This document shows positions 7,901 through 15,609 of a DNA stretch of 24,776 nt, one piece after another. The notes beneath the pieces were generated by a model. It was given only the letters and a program-made list of their open reading frames with translations, was not told the DNA's origin and ran no database searches. The position numbers and the translations under genes are program-made. The number at the start of each line of letters is the position of its first letter. The stretch's first letter is position 1. The stretch comes from a virus: IMG/VR virus record IMGVR_UViG_3300024255_000151, positions 1-24,776 of that record. One strand, given 5' to 3'.

Positions 7901-10900
7901 CATTTTGGATAACAATTTGATCAACAAATCCACCTTGAGTCTGAGAAGATTCAAAGGTTAGAGGAGAAGCACCTCTATCAAATTCGATTACTGTATCAGC
8001 AGGTAGAGTTGCAGTTAAGAACTTATCGATAGTAACTGTAGTCTCTCCACTTTCAGTAAGAACACCACTAATGTTTGTGTCTGTCTGAATACCTGTAATT
8101 GGTTTAATTGCATGACCTAACAGGAAGTTAGAACTACCTTCAAAAATTAGTGTGGAAGCACCACTATTAGCTTGTGTTTTGATTTTAGCAAAGTATCTAG
8201 TTTCAGGACCTTTGACTGTTTGTACTGCAGGTGCATATGCTTGGTCACCTCTCAAGAAAGTAAAGGAGTTTGCAGCACTAACTGCTCCTTGTGCATTAGT
8301 TGCTAAACGTGCTGTTGAGATAACACCAGATGTAATCTGGTTTGCTGCAATCTGATCAGCTGATAGTGATACCCAGTTGTTAGTATCACTTGCAGATGTA
8401 TTAACAACGCGAGTGATATTGATTGTTTCTGGTGGAAGATCACTAGATTGAATATTGTCAGTATCTATAATCTTGATATTGTTAACAATATCGCCATACA
8501 ATCTACTTTCAATTAATGTATTTGCAGATGCTTGAGTACCAGAACCCGCTGGTGGAGCAATTGTAATTGTTGGGGGAGTGGTGTAACCTTTACCACCAAC
8601 AAAACCATTGAATAGTACAATCTCAATGATAACAACTTGACCATTAGCAATTGTACATTCTGCGCTCGCTGAAACTGCACCTGCTTGTGGGTTGCCACCA
8701 GAGAATGTGACAACAGGAGGAGTAATATATCCAGAACCACCATCAGTAATGAGTATCTGATAAACAACACCTTGTCTATATTCGGTTGCTTGAAGTTTAC
8801 CACCAGTGGTTGAACCAGTATAAATGTCACTTAGAGTAAACTGGAGTGTCGTATCAACAGGGAATGATGCAAACAAACTATCGTTATCATTATTCAAAAT
8901 GAACGATATACTTAGATCCTGTTGAATTGCGATATCACCAGCAAGTGCTCCTTCAATAGCAATTCTTTCAGGTTGATTTGCAACTGTGTAAACCTGGAAA
9001 GGACGCAGCGGTGGAATCTGATCTTCTGAAATCTTACCAGAATCAGTAAGTTCTACTAGTGCTCTAGGAACTGGGTTCGTAGAGTATGGTTTGTTGATGT
9101 ATGGACCGAGGTTGTTAGTAATAAAGTCTTTAACTGCTTTCTGTGTAGGCAGTTTAGAGTCAGTTGAGTTGGCACCACCAAGTGTATTGCTGTTATCGAA
9201 ACCAGTAACAACAACGTCGCCACCTTTCAGTTTCAAGAACTCAACTTCCGAGATGGTTACAGTACCTGTGAAGGTGATGTTACCAGTTCTGTTTTCAATT
9301 CTAGCAAATGTACCAACTTTAAAATCACCTAGTTCGTCAGTACCAGAAACATATGTTCTACCATAATTTTCAGAAACTTGTTCATTTGCTTCAACTTTAG
9401 TTCCACCATTCTCTGGGAGAGCAAGGTAGCTAGTTCCCGAACCAGCATATTCCCAAGTGTGGGAAGAAGAGTTAACAATAGATGGTCTGTGTAGTCTGAG
9501 TGTTTGTCCTACTAGACCTGCAAGAGAGATAGGACTATTCGTTGAAGAATCCTTGATCTCCATCGGACCACCAGATCCAGAATCAAATGTAAGTTGAGCA
9601 GAGAAAGGAGGACCAACAGTTACTCCTTCTACTTCATCAACAAAGTATTCAATGTCTGGATTAATATTTTCAAATCCATCAATTTTTCCGACATAATGCT
9701 CTAGGGGTTCTCTTCCAAGACCACTAACTGCTAAAATTGTTCTTCCAGTTGGAGTTGAAGATACATTATTAATAGTACCAACGTCAAAAGTGTATGCTTC
9801 TCTTCGGAAACCAGTTGATCTAAGTGCAAAAATACCAAAGTTGGTAGCAGAGTTAGTAATAGATGCATAACCACCAGTATCTGCTAGAACACCATCTGCA
9901 CAGAAAATACAGAATACAGAAACTAATTGTACATAACCATCTTCGATAATCTGATAACCAATACCACCTTCAGAAACAATCGTGAAGGCAGATGCAACCA
10001 TCGACTTACCCTGGTTAGGGAACTTCGCGGCTCCGTCAACTGTCAAACCAGGGAATGGGCAGTTAGGTTTCTTGACTTTAGAACCATCAATTAGAGCACC
10101 ATTACCACCTAGTTTGGAAATAATAGAAGCATTCTGTGTATATGGTGATGCCTCAATAATTGGATTATCATCATAAGTTGCTCTAACGGTAATTTTAGTT
10201 CCGTTTAGATCACTAATAATGCTATCTGCATATGTGTATAGATTAGCTACATCTAGTAAAGTTCCTGTTGTTTGTGCAGTAGCTCCTTTAAGAATTGTTC
10301 CTCCTAAAATCTGATCAAGAATTAAGAACTGAGCAGTTATAGCAGATTCAACACCTGCACATAGTGGATCTCCATTTGGATCTGCAAGGATAGTATTGTC
10401 CGTGAAAGCGGGAATTATGCTATATGGAGGTACTACAGCATTTCCAGAAGAATCTTTCCAGTTACGCATTGCCGAGATCAAAAGATCTCTTACTTCAGTA
10501 AATGCATATCTAGTTGCTCCAAGTTCGTTTGTAGGAACTCCTGTTAGTTCTGTTCCTGTGAAGTAAGATTCTGCTGCATTGACAATACCAAAGTTTCCAC
10601 CTAGAACAAGATCTCTAATAACAGCATCAATAATATAATTGATATCTCTACGACACTTGCGCTCATCAATGTTATTAAGACCAAGAGAAGGATATTGAAC
10701 AATTGCTGATCTATATGCAGAGTCTGCAACTAGATGTCTGTTTCTAGCAATTAGGTAAGCGCCATCTAGAACTGTACCGCTTGCATTATTTGCTAGAACA
10801 TCATTAAACAAATATGCAAGAGTATCAATTGCAGATTTTACATTATTACATGCACCACTAGGATCCAGATCATTAATAACAGTATCATCAAAGTATCTCG

Positions 10901-13900
10901 GTACACTAGAATATACTGGTGTATAGACAGGTTGAGAAATAGAACCATCTCCAGTTCTCCACTTTCTCATTGCATAAACCATCAACTCGCGAGTATATTC
11001 AAACGCACGTACTGTTTGAATTATCTCAGTATTTACAAAATCAATTTGAGTATTAGTTCCATCAATATATTTTTTAGCAGCATCGATCACATTATTGTTG
11101 CTGCCAAATTCCAAGTCTGCGGTGATAGCATTAATGAAGTGTTTAACGTCTCTACGGCACTTCTCGTCACTTACAGGGATACTGAAACTTGGATAGGTCT
11201 TCTGTGTAACTACGTTATCTACAGTACACTCTAGGAGGATATCTGCGACTAAGACTGTACCATCTTCAACTAGGTTAGCAATTGGGGTGTCAATAGTAAT
11301 TGTTGCTTCACCCCTAACAATATTATCATAGACAAAATTTGTAACATTTGCTGTTTGTCCATCATATGTTATTGTACCACCAGAGACATATGTATGTACA
11401 AATCTGGATGGTCCGAGAAAAATTTTAAATTCAGAACCACCAACAATCAAAGAGTTTGCCGCTGCTCTTACAAAAGTATGAACAGATTGTGGTAGGTGCT
11501 TAACAGAATTGCTTGTAGCACCTTGGAAAGAGTGAGAAGACTGAGGTAGATGCTGTACAGCGTTTGCAGTTGCACTGATAAAGGTATGTACAGAACCAGA
11601 AGCACTTCCACCATTACCAACATTGATTGTAACGTTGCCAGTCAATCTCTTGACAGAATTAGGGTCAGCACTTACAAAAGTATGATCTCCAGTGTAAGAA
11701 GAAGCACCAATGTTTACCTCAAAAGTATTTGTAGTTGTATTAGAGATTTCTAACCAGCGACCAGATGGATAGTCATACCCAGCACGAGGATAAGACTTAG
11801 TAGCAACATTGCCATCTAGAACACATGTATATTCTAAAGAATCATCATCGATTTTAATGTAATCGCCATCGGAAAATCCATGACCATTGATCTCAAAAAC
11901 AACAATTCCAGTTGCAGCATCATAGTCTGCATCAGATGGTGTGTGGAATGTCTGACTTACAGCAGTGATGGGAATAGACTTACCTGCATAAGGATCTTGT
12001 CCTGGACGTGGATAAGTTTTTGGTGCTACGTTACCATCTTGATCGCATGTAAATGTGAATGAGTTATCTGCAAGAACAACACTTCTACCAACACCTAGAC
12101 CATGCTGAGGTCCGAGGTTCATTACTAAATCACCCGTTGCAGCATCATAAGTTGTGCCACTCAGTGGTTGGAACGTTCTATTAGGAGCAGATACACCGAC
12201 ATTCAGGGTAATTGTTCCTGCTACTTTGTCAACGTCAACGATAGGAATAGAACGACCTGCATAAGGATCAATACCAGGACGAGGATATGTTTTGACTGAA
12301 TCATTATTATCCATGTCACAAGTAAACGACATGGAGTTGTCATCTAGGACAATACCTTCGCCTATATCTAGTGTATGAGGACCAATGTCAAGAACCAGTT
12401 CTCCACTAGAAGGACTATAAGTTGCTCCACTTGGAGTGAACTGCTGATTAGGTCCAGAAGCACCTACGTTAATATCAAATGTATTAGTAGTTACGTTTTG
12501 AATAGGTAGAGTTTTGCCATATGCAAAGTGATGTGACTGAGGTGCAGCATGCTCAGTCTTATCTCCATCCATTCCACAGGTAAAGACGATAGAATCATCA
12601 GCAATTCTTACGCCGTCGTTATTAGATAGACCATGCCCATTAACTGTAAATGTAGCGATGCCTGATGCAGGATCGTAGACTACATTAGTGGGAGTAAATA
12701 ATTGATCAGGTGTTCCACTGATGTCGTATGGGAAGAAGTATTCCTGTTTGAACTGATCATTTACTTTAGAAACTACTTCATCAGCAATGAAGTCTCTGTT
12801 GTTTCTGATCTGGTTTACAGCATCCTGGAATCTTCTAGCAACAATAGTTGCTTCCGAGAATTTGTTAGGAGAGTTGAGCAGAGATAAAGTTACAGACTTA
12901 GAGTAGTTTGTTACCTGTGCAAACTGACCAGGATCATAGTTATCATTCGTTAGAGAAGGTGCTTTCTTAGGAATGACAAAACGTCTAGATCTACCATCAG
13001 GATCTTCGATGACTTTGTAGATTCTTTGCTTACCCATCAAGAATGATAGGTCAGGAGCACTGGTAGACAGACCAGAGATTTCGATCTCTTGACCTTCTTT
13101 GAAGTCGTGGATGTTGTCTGCTTCTACTAGTGGGTTTGTGTAGAATACGATACCACCAAGATCTTCTTGAACACCATAGTCTCCAAATCCACCAGTTGCT
13201 ACTTCGGCAGTTCCTTGCTTGGCAAAGTCAATACGAGAAATAGGCAGAACTTTAATAGTATCTCTATCCTCAAATACAACCTCACCCTCAGCTCTAATTG
13301 ATAGAATATCAGTTGTGACAAGAGAGTATGTATCTCTTATGTAAGTAAACTCTAGGGTGTCTGGTCCATTAGCTGCTGTACCAGTATCGTGAGTTGGGTT
13401 TGTTGGTCCAGATGTACCAGCAACACTTACGTTATACAGGTTATCTTCTGTCCAAACTTGATCACCTATATCATATGCAGTGTCTGGTGCGAATCTTTTG
13501 GTGCCAGCACCAGCAAATACTAGAGTTTCACCAGCGTCTACTGAACCAGATACTTTTTCAAAATCAAACTTACCATTAATAAATGCACTAGGACCAGTTG
13601 TTAAACTAAAATCAACGTTTCTAGATTTAACAATACCACCAGCGTTAACACCTCTAAATTCTTGGTTTGCAGTTAGAGCACTCAAACCTCCATTAGATTG
13701 GAATGTCGCTCTAAACAGATCTTCGCCAAAGATCTGGTGACCAATTGGGAACGTAGTATCAAAATTTCCATTTACATCATAATCATATGTAATTCTTTGC
13801 TTGTCATCAAAGACCATCGCAAAGTCCCAAGTTGCGACTGAGAAACCATCCGAGTCAATTTGGTCACGATAAGTAACGCCGATAACATAGTTCTTGTCAC

Positions 13901-15050
13901 CGAACTTGAAGATATGCTTTCTTGGGTTAGCAGGACGAATGATAACCAGACGTAGGTTGTCACCAACGATAGATGCATCTGGTGGGATGGAAATCGGGTT
14001 GTCTTCTACATAGTCACCACCAGAAATAATGATTGATTCTTTGATGCCAACAGTTTCCCATGCCAACTGACATGCTTTCTTGATGGTTCTGACAGGAGCA
14101 ACTGCAGAACGACCATCATTCTCGTCGTTACCAATCAACTGCGAAACATAAATACGACCACCAACGTCATTCGTTGCTAGGTTGAGGACGTATTCAGTAG
14201 TTGCAATTTTGTCAGACTTATCACCTAGGATTGGAGTGATAGATCTTGGATAAATGCCCGACTCACCAGTTTTGTTGTAGTATACTTCGTTCTCGTCAGA
14301 TACACGGAAACCAACGTGCTTGAACTCAATAGTTCCATTAGTCTCGATTCCATCAATATGAAGAGGAGGATCGAGAGGATCTATAGAAGTTGTACCAGCA
14401 CCTAGAGACTGATATACATTAGGACCACGGAAGACAAATGTATTTTTTTGATACAAAGTGTCTGGTGCCCAAGGAGTACCAGTATTATTGATAAAAGTTT
14501 TAAGATTTGGTGCTCTATATTGAGCATCTGGAGTAACTAGGTTATCGATATCCAGGTTTAGAATTCGCGCCGTATCAGAAATGATAGACGTGGAAGTTCT
14601 AATAGCGCCGTTAATGTCAAGTTCAAAATCAACAGTATCAAGGAACGAGGTTGCAGTCGCTCCAACACCATCACCACCAGTGATACTTACCCCTGGTGCA
14701 GAAGTATACCCTTCTCCAGGAGAATCAATAATAACAGATACAACTCTACCTTCAGAAACAACAGCAGATGCTAATGCCTGAACACCACCTTCAGTTTGCG
14801 GTGCTCCTAAAAGAACAGTCGGTTGAGTGGTATACCCACCACCTTGGTTATCAACCCTAATGACATCAATTCTACTTCCAGTTCTATTGATACCAACGCG
14901 AGGAAGTTTACTAACAGGATCTAATTGAGTCCTAAGAATTTCTATTTCATTAGAACCCGTTCCGCCCCTGATCGTTAGTTGGTTGTCCCCGATAAAAGCA
15001 GGCGAGATCGCCCTAAATTGTTCCCTATCAGAATTTAACTTAAAGCTCAT
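4905..15050 (-). CDS. Giant modular tail-fibre-like virion protein (3381 aa)
   Basis: Modules by approximate residue: G-x-G-Y beta repeats (70-125); CBM5/12-like segment (187-249); parallel beta-helix-like region with GNDENDGRS and VRTIKKA (296-400); second CBM-like segment (517-572); four Cys/Asp tandem repeats (785-1118); His-Thr/Ser-Phe repeats (1118-1224); two CRRD helical repeats (1295-1371, 1461-1536); a fibre motif KLPTQKAVKDFI (about 1964); further G-x-G-Y units (2090-2440); two GLDAD-DG-Q fibre repeats (2517-2700); and a C-terminal series of V-G-I-G/N-x-x-x-P strands (3000-3300). There is no peptidase S74 chaperone at the end. It is most likely a long fibre or whisker reaching the cell surface. 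The ATG follows the 169-aa gene by 47 bases, and the stop codon lies inside a late promoter. No membrane or signal segment is evident. Confidence 0.85.
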   Translation of the reverse strand: MSFKLNSDREQFRAISPAFIGDNQLTIRGGTGSNEIEILRTQLDPVSKLPRVGINRTGSRIDVIRVDNQGGGYTTQPTVLLGAPQTEGGVQALASAVVSEGRVVSVIIDSPGEGYTSAPGVSITGGDGVGATATSFLDTVDFELDINGAIRTSTSIISDTARILNLDIDNLVTPDAQYRAPNLKTFINNTGTPWAPDTLYQKNTFVFRGPNVYQSLGAGTTSIDPLDPPLHIDGIETNGTIEFKHVGFRVSDENEVYYNKTGESGIYPRSITPILGDKSDKIATTEYVLNLATNDVGGRIYVSQLIGNDENDGRSAVAPVRTIKKACQLAWETVGIKESIIISGGDYVEDNPISIPPDASIVGDNLRLVIIRPANPRKHIFKFGDKNYVIGVTYRDQIDSDGFSVATWDFAMVFDDKQRITYDYDVNGNFDTTFPIGHQIFGEDLFRATFQSNGGLSALTANQEFRGVNAGGIVKSRNVDFSLTTGPSAFINGKFDFEKVSGSVDAGETLVFAGAGTKRFAPDTAYDIGDQVWTEDNLYNVSVAGTSGPTNPTHDTGTAANGPDTLEFTYIRDTYSLVTTDILSIRAEGEVVFEDRDTIKVLPISRIDFAKQGTAEVATGGFGDYGVQEDLGGIVFYTNPLVEADNIHDFKEGQEIEISGLSTSAPDLSFLMGKQRIYKVIEDPDGRSRRFVIPKKAPSLTNDNYDPGQFAQVTNYSKSVTLSLLNSPNKFSEATIVARRFQDAVNQIRNNRDFIADEVVSKVNDQFKQEYFFPYDISGTPDQLFTPTNVVYDPASGIATFTVNGHGLSNNDGVRIADDSIVFTCGMDGDKTEHAAPQSHHFAYGKTLPIQNVTTNTFDINVGASGPNQQFTPSGATYSPSSGELVLDIGPHTLDIGEGIVLDDNSMSFTCDMDNNDSVKTYPRPGIDPYAGRSIPIVDVDKVAGTITLNVGVSAPNRTFQPLSGTTYDAATGDLVMNLGPQHGLGVGRSVVLADNSFTFTCDQDGNVAPKTYPRPGQDPYAGKSIPITAVSQTFHTPSDADYDAATGIVVFEINGHGFSDGDYIKIDDDSLEYTCVLDGNVATKSYPRAGYDYPSGRWLEISNTTTNTFEVNIGASSYTGDHTFVSADPNSVKRLTGNVTINVGNGGSASGSVHTFISATANAVQHLPQSSHSFQGATSNSVKHLPQSVHTFVRAAANSLIVGGSEFKIFLGPSRFVHTYVSGGTITYDGQTANVTNFVYDNIVRGEATITIDTPIANLVEDGTVLVADILLECTVDNVVTQKTYPSFSIPVSDEKCRRDVKHFINAITADLEFGSNNNVIDAAKKYIDGTNTQIDFVNTEIIQTVRAFEYTRELMVYAMRKWRTGDGSISQPVYTPVYSSVPRYFDDTVINDLDPSGACNNVKSAIDTLAYLFNDVLANNASGTVLDGAYLIARNRHLVADSAYRSAIVQYPSLGLNNIDERKCRRDINYIIDAVIRDLVLGGNFGIVNAAESYFTGTELTGVPTNELGATRYAFTEVRDLLISAMRNWKDSSGNAVVPPYSIIPAFTDNTILADPNGDPLCAGVESAITAQFLILDQILGGTILKGATAQTTGTLLDVANLYTYADSIISDLNGTKITVRATYDDNPIIEASPYTQNASIISKLGGNGALIDGSKVKKPNCPFPGLTVDGAAKFPNQGKSMVASAFTIVSEGGIGYQIIEDGYVQLVSVFCIFCADGVLADTGGYASITNSATNFGIFALRSTGFRREAYTFDVGTINNVSSTPTGRTILAVSGLGREPLEHYVGKIDGFENINPDIEYFVDEVEGVTVGPPFSAQLTFDSGSGGPMEIKDSSTNSPISLAGLVGQTLRLHRPSIVNSSSHTWEYAGSGTSYLALPENGGTKVEANEQVSENYGRTYVSGTDELGDFKVGTFARIENRTGNITFTGTVTISEVEFLKLKGGDVVVTGFDNSNTLGGANSTDSKLPTQKAVKDFITNNLGPYINKPYSTNPVPRALVELTDSGKISEDQIPPLRPFQVYTVANQPERIAIEGALAGDIAIQQDLSISFILNNDNDSLFASFPVDTTLQFTLSDIYTGSTTGGKLQATEYRQGVVYQILITDGGSGYITPPVVTFSGGNPQAGAVSASAECTIANGQVVIIEIVLFNGFVGGKGYTTPPTITIAPPAGSGTQASANTLIESRLYGDIVNNIKIIDTDNIQSSDLPPETINITRVVNTSASDTNNWVSLSADQIAANQITSGVISTARLATNAQGAVSAANSFTFLRGDQAYAPAVQTVKGPETRYFAKIKTQANSGASTLIFEGSSNFLLGHAIKPITGIQTDTNISGVLTESGETTVTIDKFLTATLPADTVIEFDRGASPLTFESSQTQGGFVDQIVIQNGGSNFDAGPFFNVPLSGGNGTDLRVNIITTAGVVTDVTIVNGGSGYGQNTNQQNVDFIVSSTPSEIGAGSGLILLAKVTTVLRQYANVAVDIDRVSNLTTSGDAYGTLGVARFKKSQFIIGESGNGSIDINTGPNSGLDADTLDGAQGTFYTNAGNLSAGVVPVDRLSGTYNISIANQSGNTLRLKTSTGTPVGNPDPNEFSAGIISDTKNNSADGLFDGGTRHLVMTIRNGGSDFDATFGGVRQLAFTDGTASNGGNMWLRGSFTSPANQFGGWNKIWSSGNDGELSGLDADKMDGRQGKWYQTATHMNYGILSDERLPFLQTQKDVLSQLRVVDWLGNPRFKVLVRDELLGTAAPFLAGLSVNLYDNGGNGVGELSLTKVEPIQDVNDAANNYTMLTGTLISGDFTDSNGVQDAYFIGKGGVANAFAFQDYSVAVLDDNSDGLVDGTFEVITAESSGGNARLKIGRADGVIASDPSIYFRSSVVAATNYNVALIATGGNNTDGSGGLEVKVADADQLTLNGNKVWNAGNITFNSSNVASTGVIRDASGNFEAGTITAALTGAASLNVLKAGDTMSGALIISGITAANQALSTSGRADFLSNVTIAEDLAVDTDVFFVDKDTKRIGLGDASPTYQLDVFQENSSSGNEGLTMQRLTQKVSDLSMQKTFIEFEFRDSNNNGKPHVKIGAEVGENANADSTTLEGSSAFVVYTSKGTGETSNTLSERFRVDANGHVGIGTIAPNSYKLEVIDGDIYTNQFLRGVDGLYLGTTANNDDAPIFFNGATGSSSGTPGEILSNFRMGNNILAGDVFEITPQDGAGSSPGFKSTPAFAIKGSDNQVAINTLDFGGQDQSDPQNIIDREYKLNVGGDMNINGILYQNNEEFVTSRWTESSDASGANIYRLSKVGINIADPSYTLQIAGDVQIEGTTKTNGQVDATLYANGQRQWVDSYGIIKVQRTNIAESVTIPTNVTAYSVGDIVIDNNAVVTIATNGTWLLV
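10445..10668 (-). repeat. CRRD helical repeat, copy 2 (protein level)
   Basis: Encodes ERKCRRDINYIIDAVIRDL, a GGN turn, an A-A-E-S-Y-F-x-G segment, and LLISAMRNW about 70 residues on. It aligns with copy 1 through KCRRD, two short helices and the closing A-M-R-x-W. Confidence 0.8.
10940..11166 (-). repeat. CRRD helical repeat, copy 1 (protein level)
   Basis: Encodes EKCRRDVKHFINAITADL, a GSNN turn, AAKKYIDG and MVYAMRKW. The same order occurs again at 10445-10668. Motifs of the form C-x-R-D-x-x-x-x-x-D-A recur in large marine phage structural proteins. Confidence 0.8.
11380..11698 (-). repeat. His-Thr/Ser-Phe short repeats in the giant fibre
   Basis: Four short units follow one another in translation: HTFVSADPNSVKRL, HTFISATANAVQHL, HSFQGATSNSVKHL and HTFVRAAANSL, with a degenerate HTYVSGG after them. 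The last three full units are 19 to 20 residues apart. Each pairs a beta-like HTF with a polar N-S/A-V turn. Confidence 0.8.
11699..12698 (-). repeat. Four tandem Cys/Asp repeats in the giant fibre
   Basis: About 80 residues per unit. Each unit has a Y-x-x-x-[ST]-G-x-[ALV] opening, an N-G-H-G or G-P-x-x-L turn, a D-[DN]-[ND]-S strand, then [FY]-T-C-x-x-D and, in units 2-4, a YPR-x-G stretch. It closes with a P-I or E-I strand and N-[IV]-G-[AV]-S. A fifth partial unit (ECTVDNVVTQKTYPS) follows near 11200. Confidence 0.85.
13335..13500 (-). other. CBM5/12-like module in the 3381-aa protein
   Basis: Encodes FAPDTAYDIGDQVWTEDNLY, then GTSGPTNPTHDTGTAANG and LEFTYI. A more diverged copy, WAPDTLYQKNTFVFRGPNVY, lies at 14305-14490. 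The spacing of Y-x-x-G-D-x-V-x, x-x-L-Y and P-T-H-x-x-G is as in CBM5/12. Confidence 0.55.
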
Positions 15051-15088
15051 CTTCTATGCAACCTGCTGATGATTTTATTTCCTCTATC

Positions 15089-15095
15089 TATTTAG
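15089..15095 (-). promoter_or_regulatory. Weak candidate late promoter for the giant fibre gene
   Basis: The 47-base gap before the 3381-aa gene contains CTAAATA on the minus strand (GCTAAATA, one mismatch to NATAAATA), 38 bases upstream of the ATG. The same CTAAATAGA occurs in the gap before gp13. It could also be chance in an A+T-rich gap. Confidence 0.35.
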
Positions 15096-15097
15096 CA

Positions 15098-15607
15098 TCA
15101 TGTCCATTCGATACTGACTACCTTTACGTATGCAACCCATTTAACTGTACGAGTTGTTCCTGACCTAGTAGTACTGTAAGAATACCTATTTGCTGCACCA
15201 CCAACAAAGGGTTCGATGGTCCAAGATTGACCCAAAGGAATACTATCTTTGATAGTGGTAGTCATTGATCCTAAATCTGATACTGTCCCATTAATTGAAA
15301 CTTGAATAGCAGATTCTAATTTAGTATTAATAGTTGCAGAACCATTATCATTAATTGCAATGATTGATGCCTCTACAAAATTTATAGTATTATTTGGTAA
15401 AATAATAGAAGAAGTAACATCATCAGTAGATAGAATAGATGTATTAACACCTCTCAAAATATAATGAGTGACATTACTATCCTGATAAAATGAATTTTTT
15501 ACTTCCAGGCTGTTGACGTTCTTAACATTTCTTTCTTCGTTGACTAGTGTAGTATTACCTACAGAAAATCCACCTACAGAGTCAAAGGTCTTTAAATTTA
15601 CTGCCAT
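15098..15607 (-). CDS. Virion structural protein, unknown role (169 aa)
   Basis: I do not recognise a domain. The N-terminus MAVNLKTFDSVGGFSVGNTT, followed by a VKNVNSLEVKNS strand, resembles the openings of other large cyanophage virion proteins. The middle is beta-rich with N/T-rich turns. The C-terminal quarter has SWTIEPFVGGAANRYSY and a strand ending KVVSIEWT, typical of a small beta-sandwich. There is no Cys, membrane segment or signal peptide. It starts two bases after the 1506-aa gene stop, so the two are co-transcribed. It probably decorates or connects the large fibre-like proteins on either side, but this is inferred from position. Confidence 0.7.
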   Translation of the reverse strand: MAVNLKTFDSVGGFSVGNTTLVNEERNVKNVNSLEVKNSFYQDSNVTHYILRGVNTSILSTDDVTSSIILPNNTINFVEASIIAINDNGSATINTKLESAIQVSINGTVSDLGSMTTTIKDSIPLGQSWTIEPFVGGAANRYSYSTTRSGTTRTVKWVAYVKVVSIEWT

Positions 15608-15609
15608 TT

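Noticed and set aside
8513-8830. Minus-strand 105-codon frame inside the giant fibre
   Set aside because: It is a frame-shadow of the G-x-G-Y repeat region (Leu/Gln-rich translation), not a separate gene.
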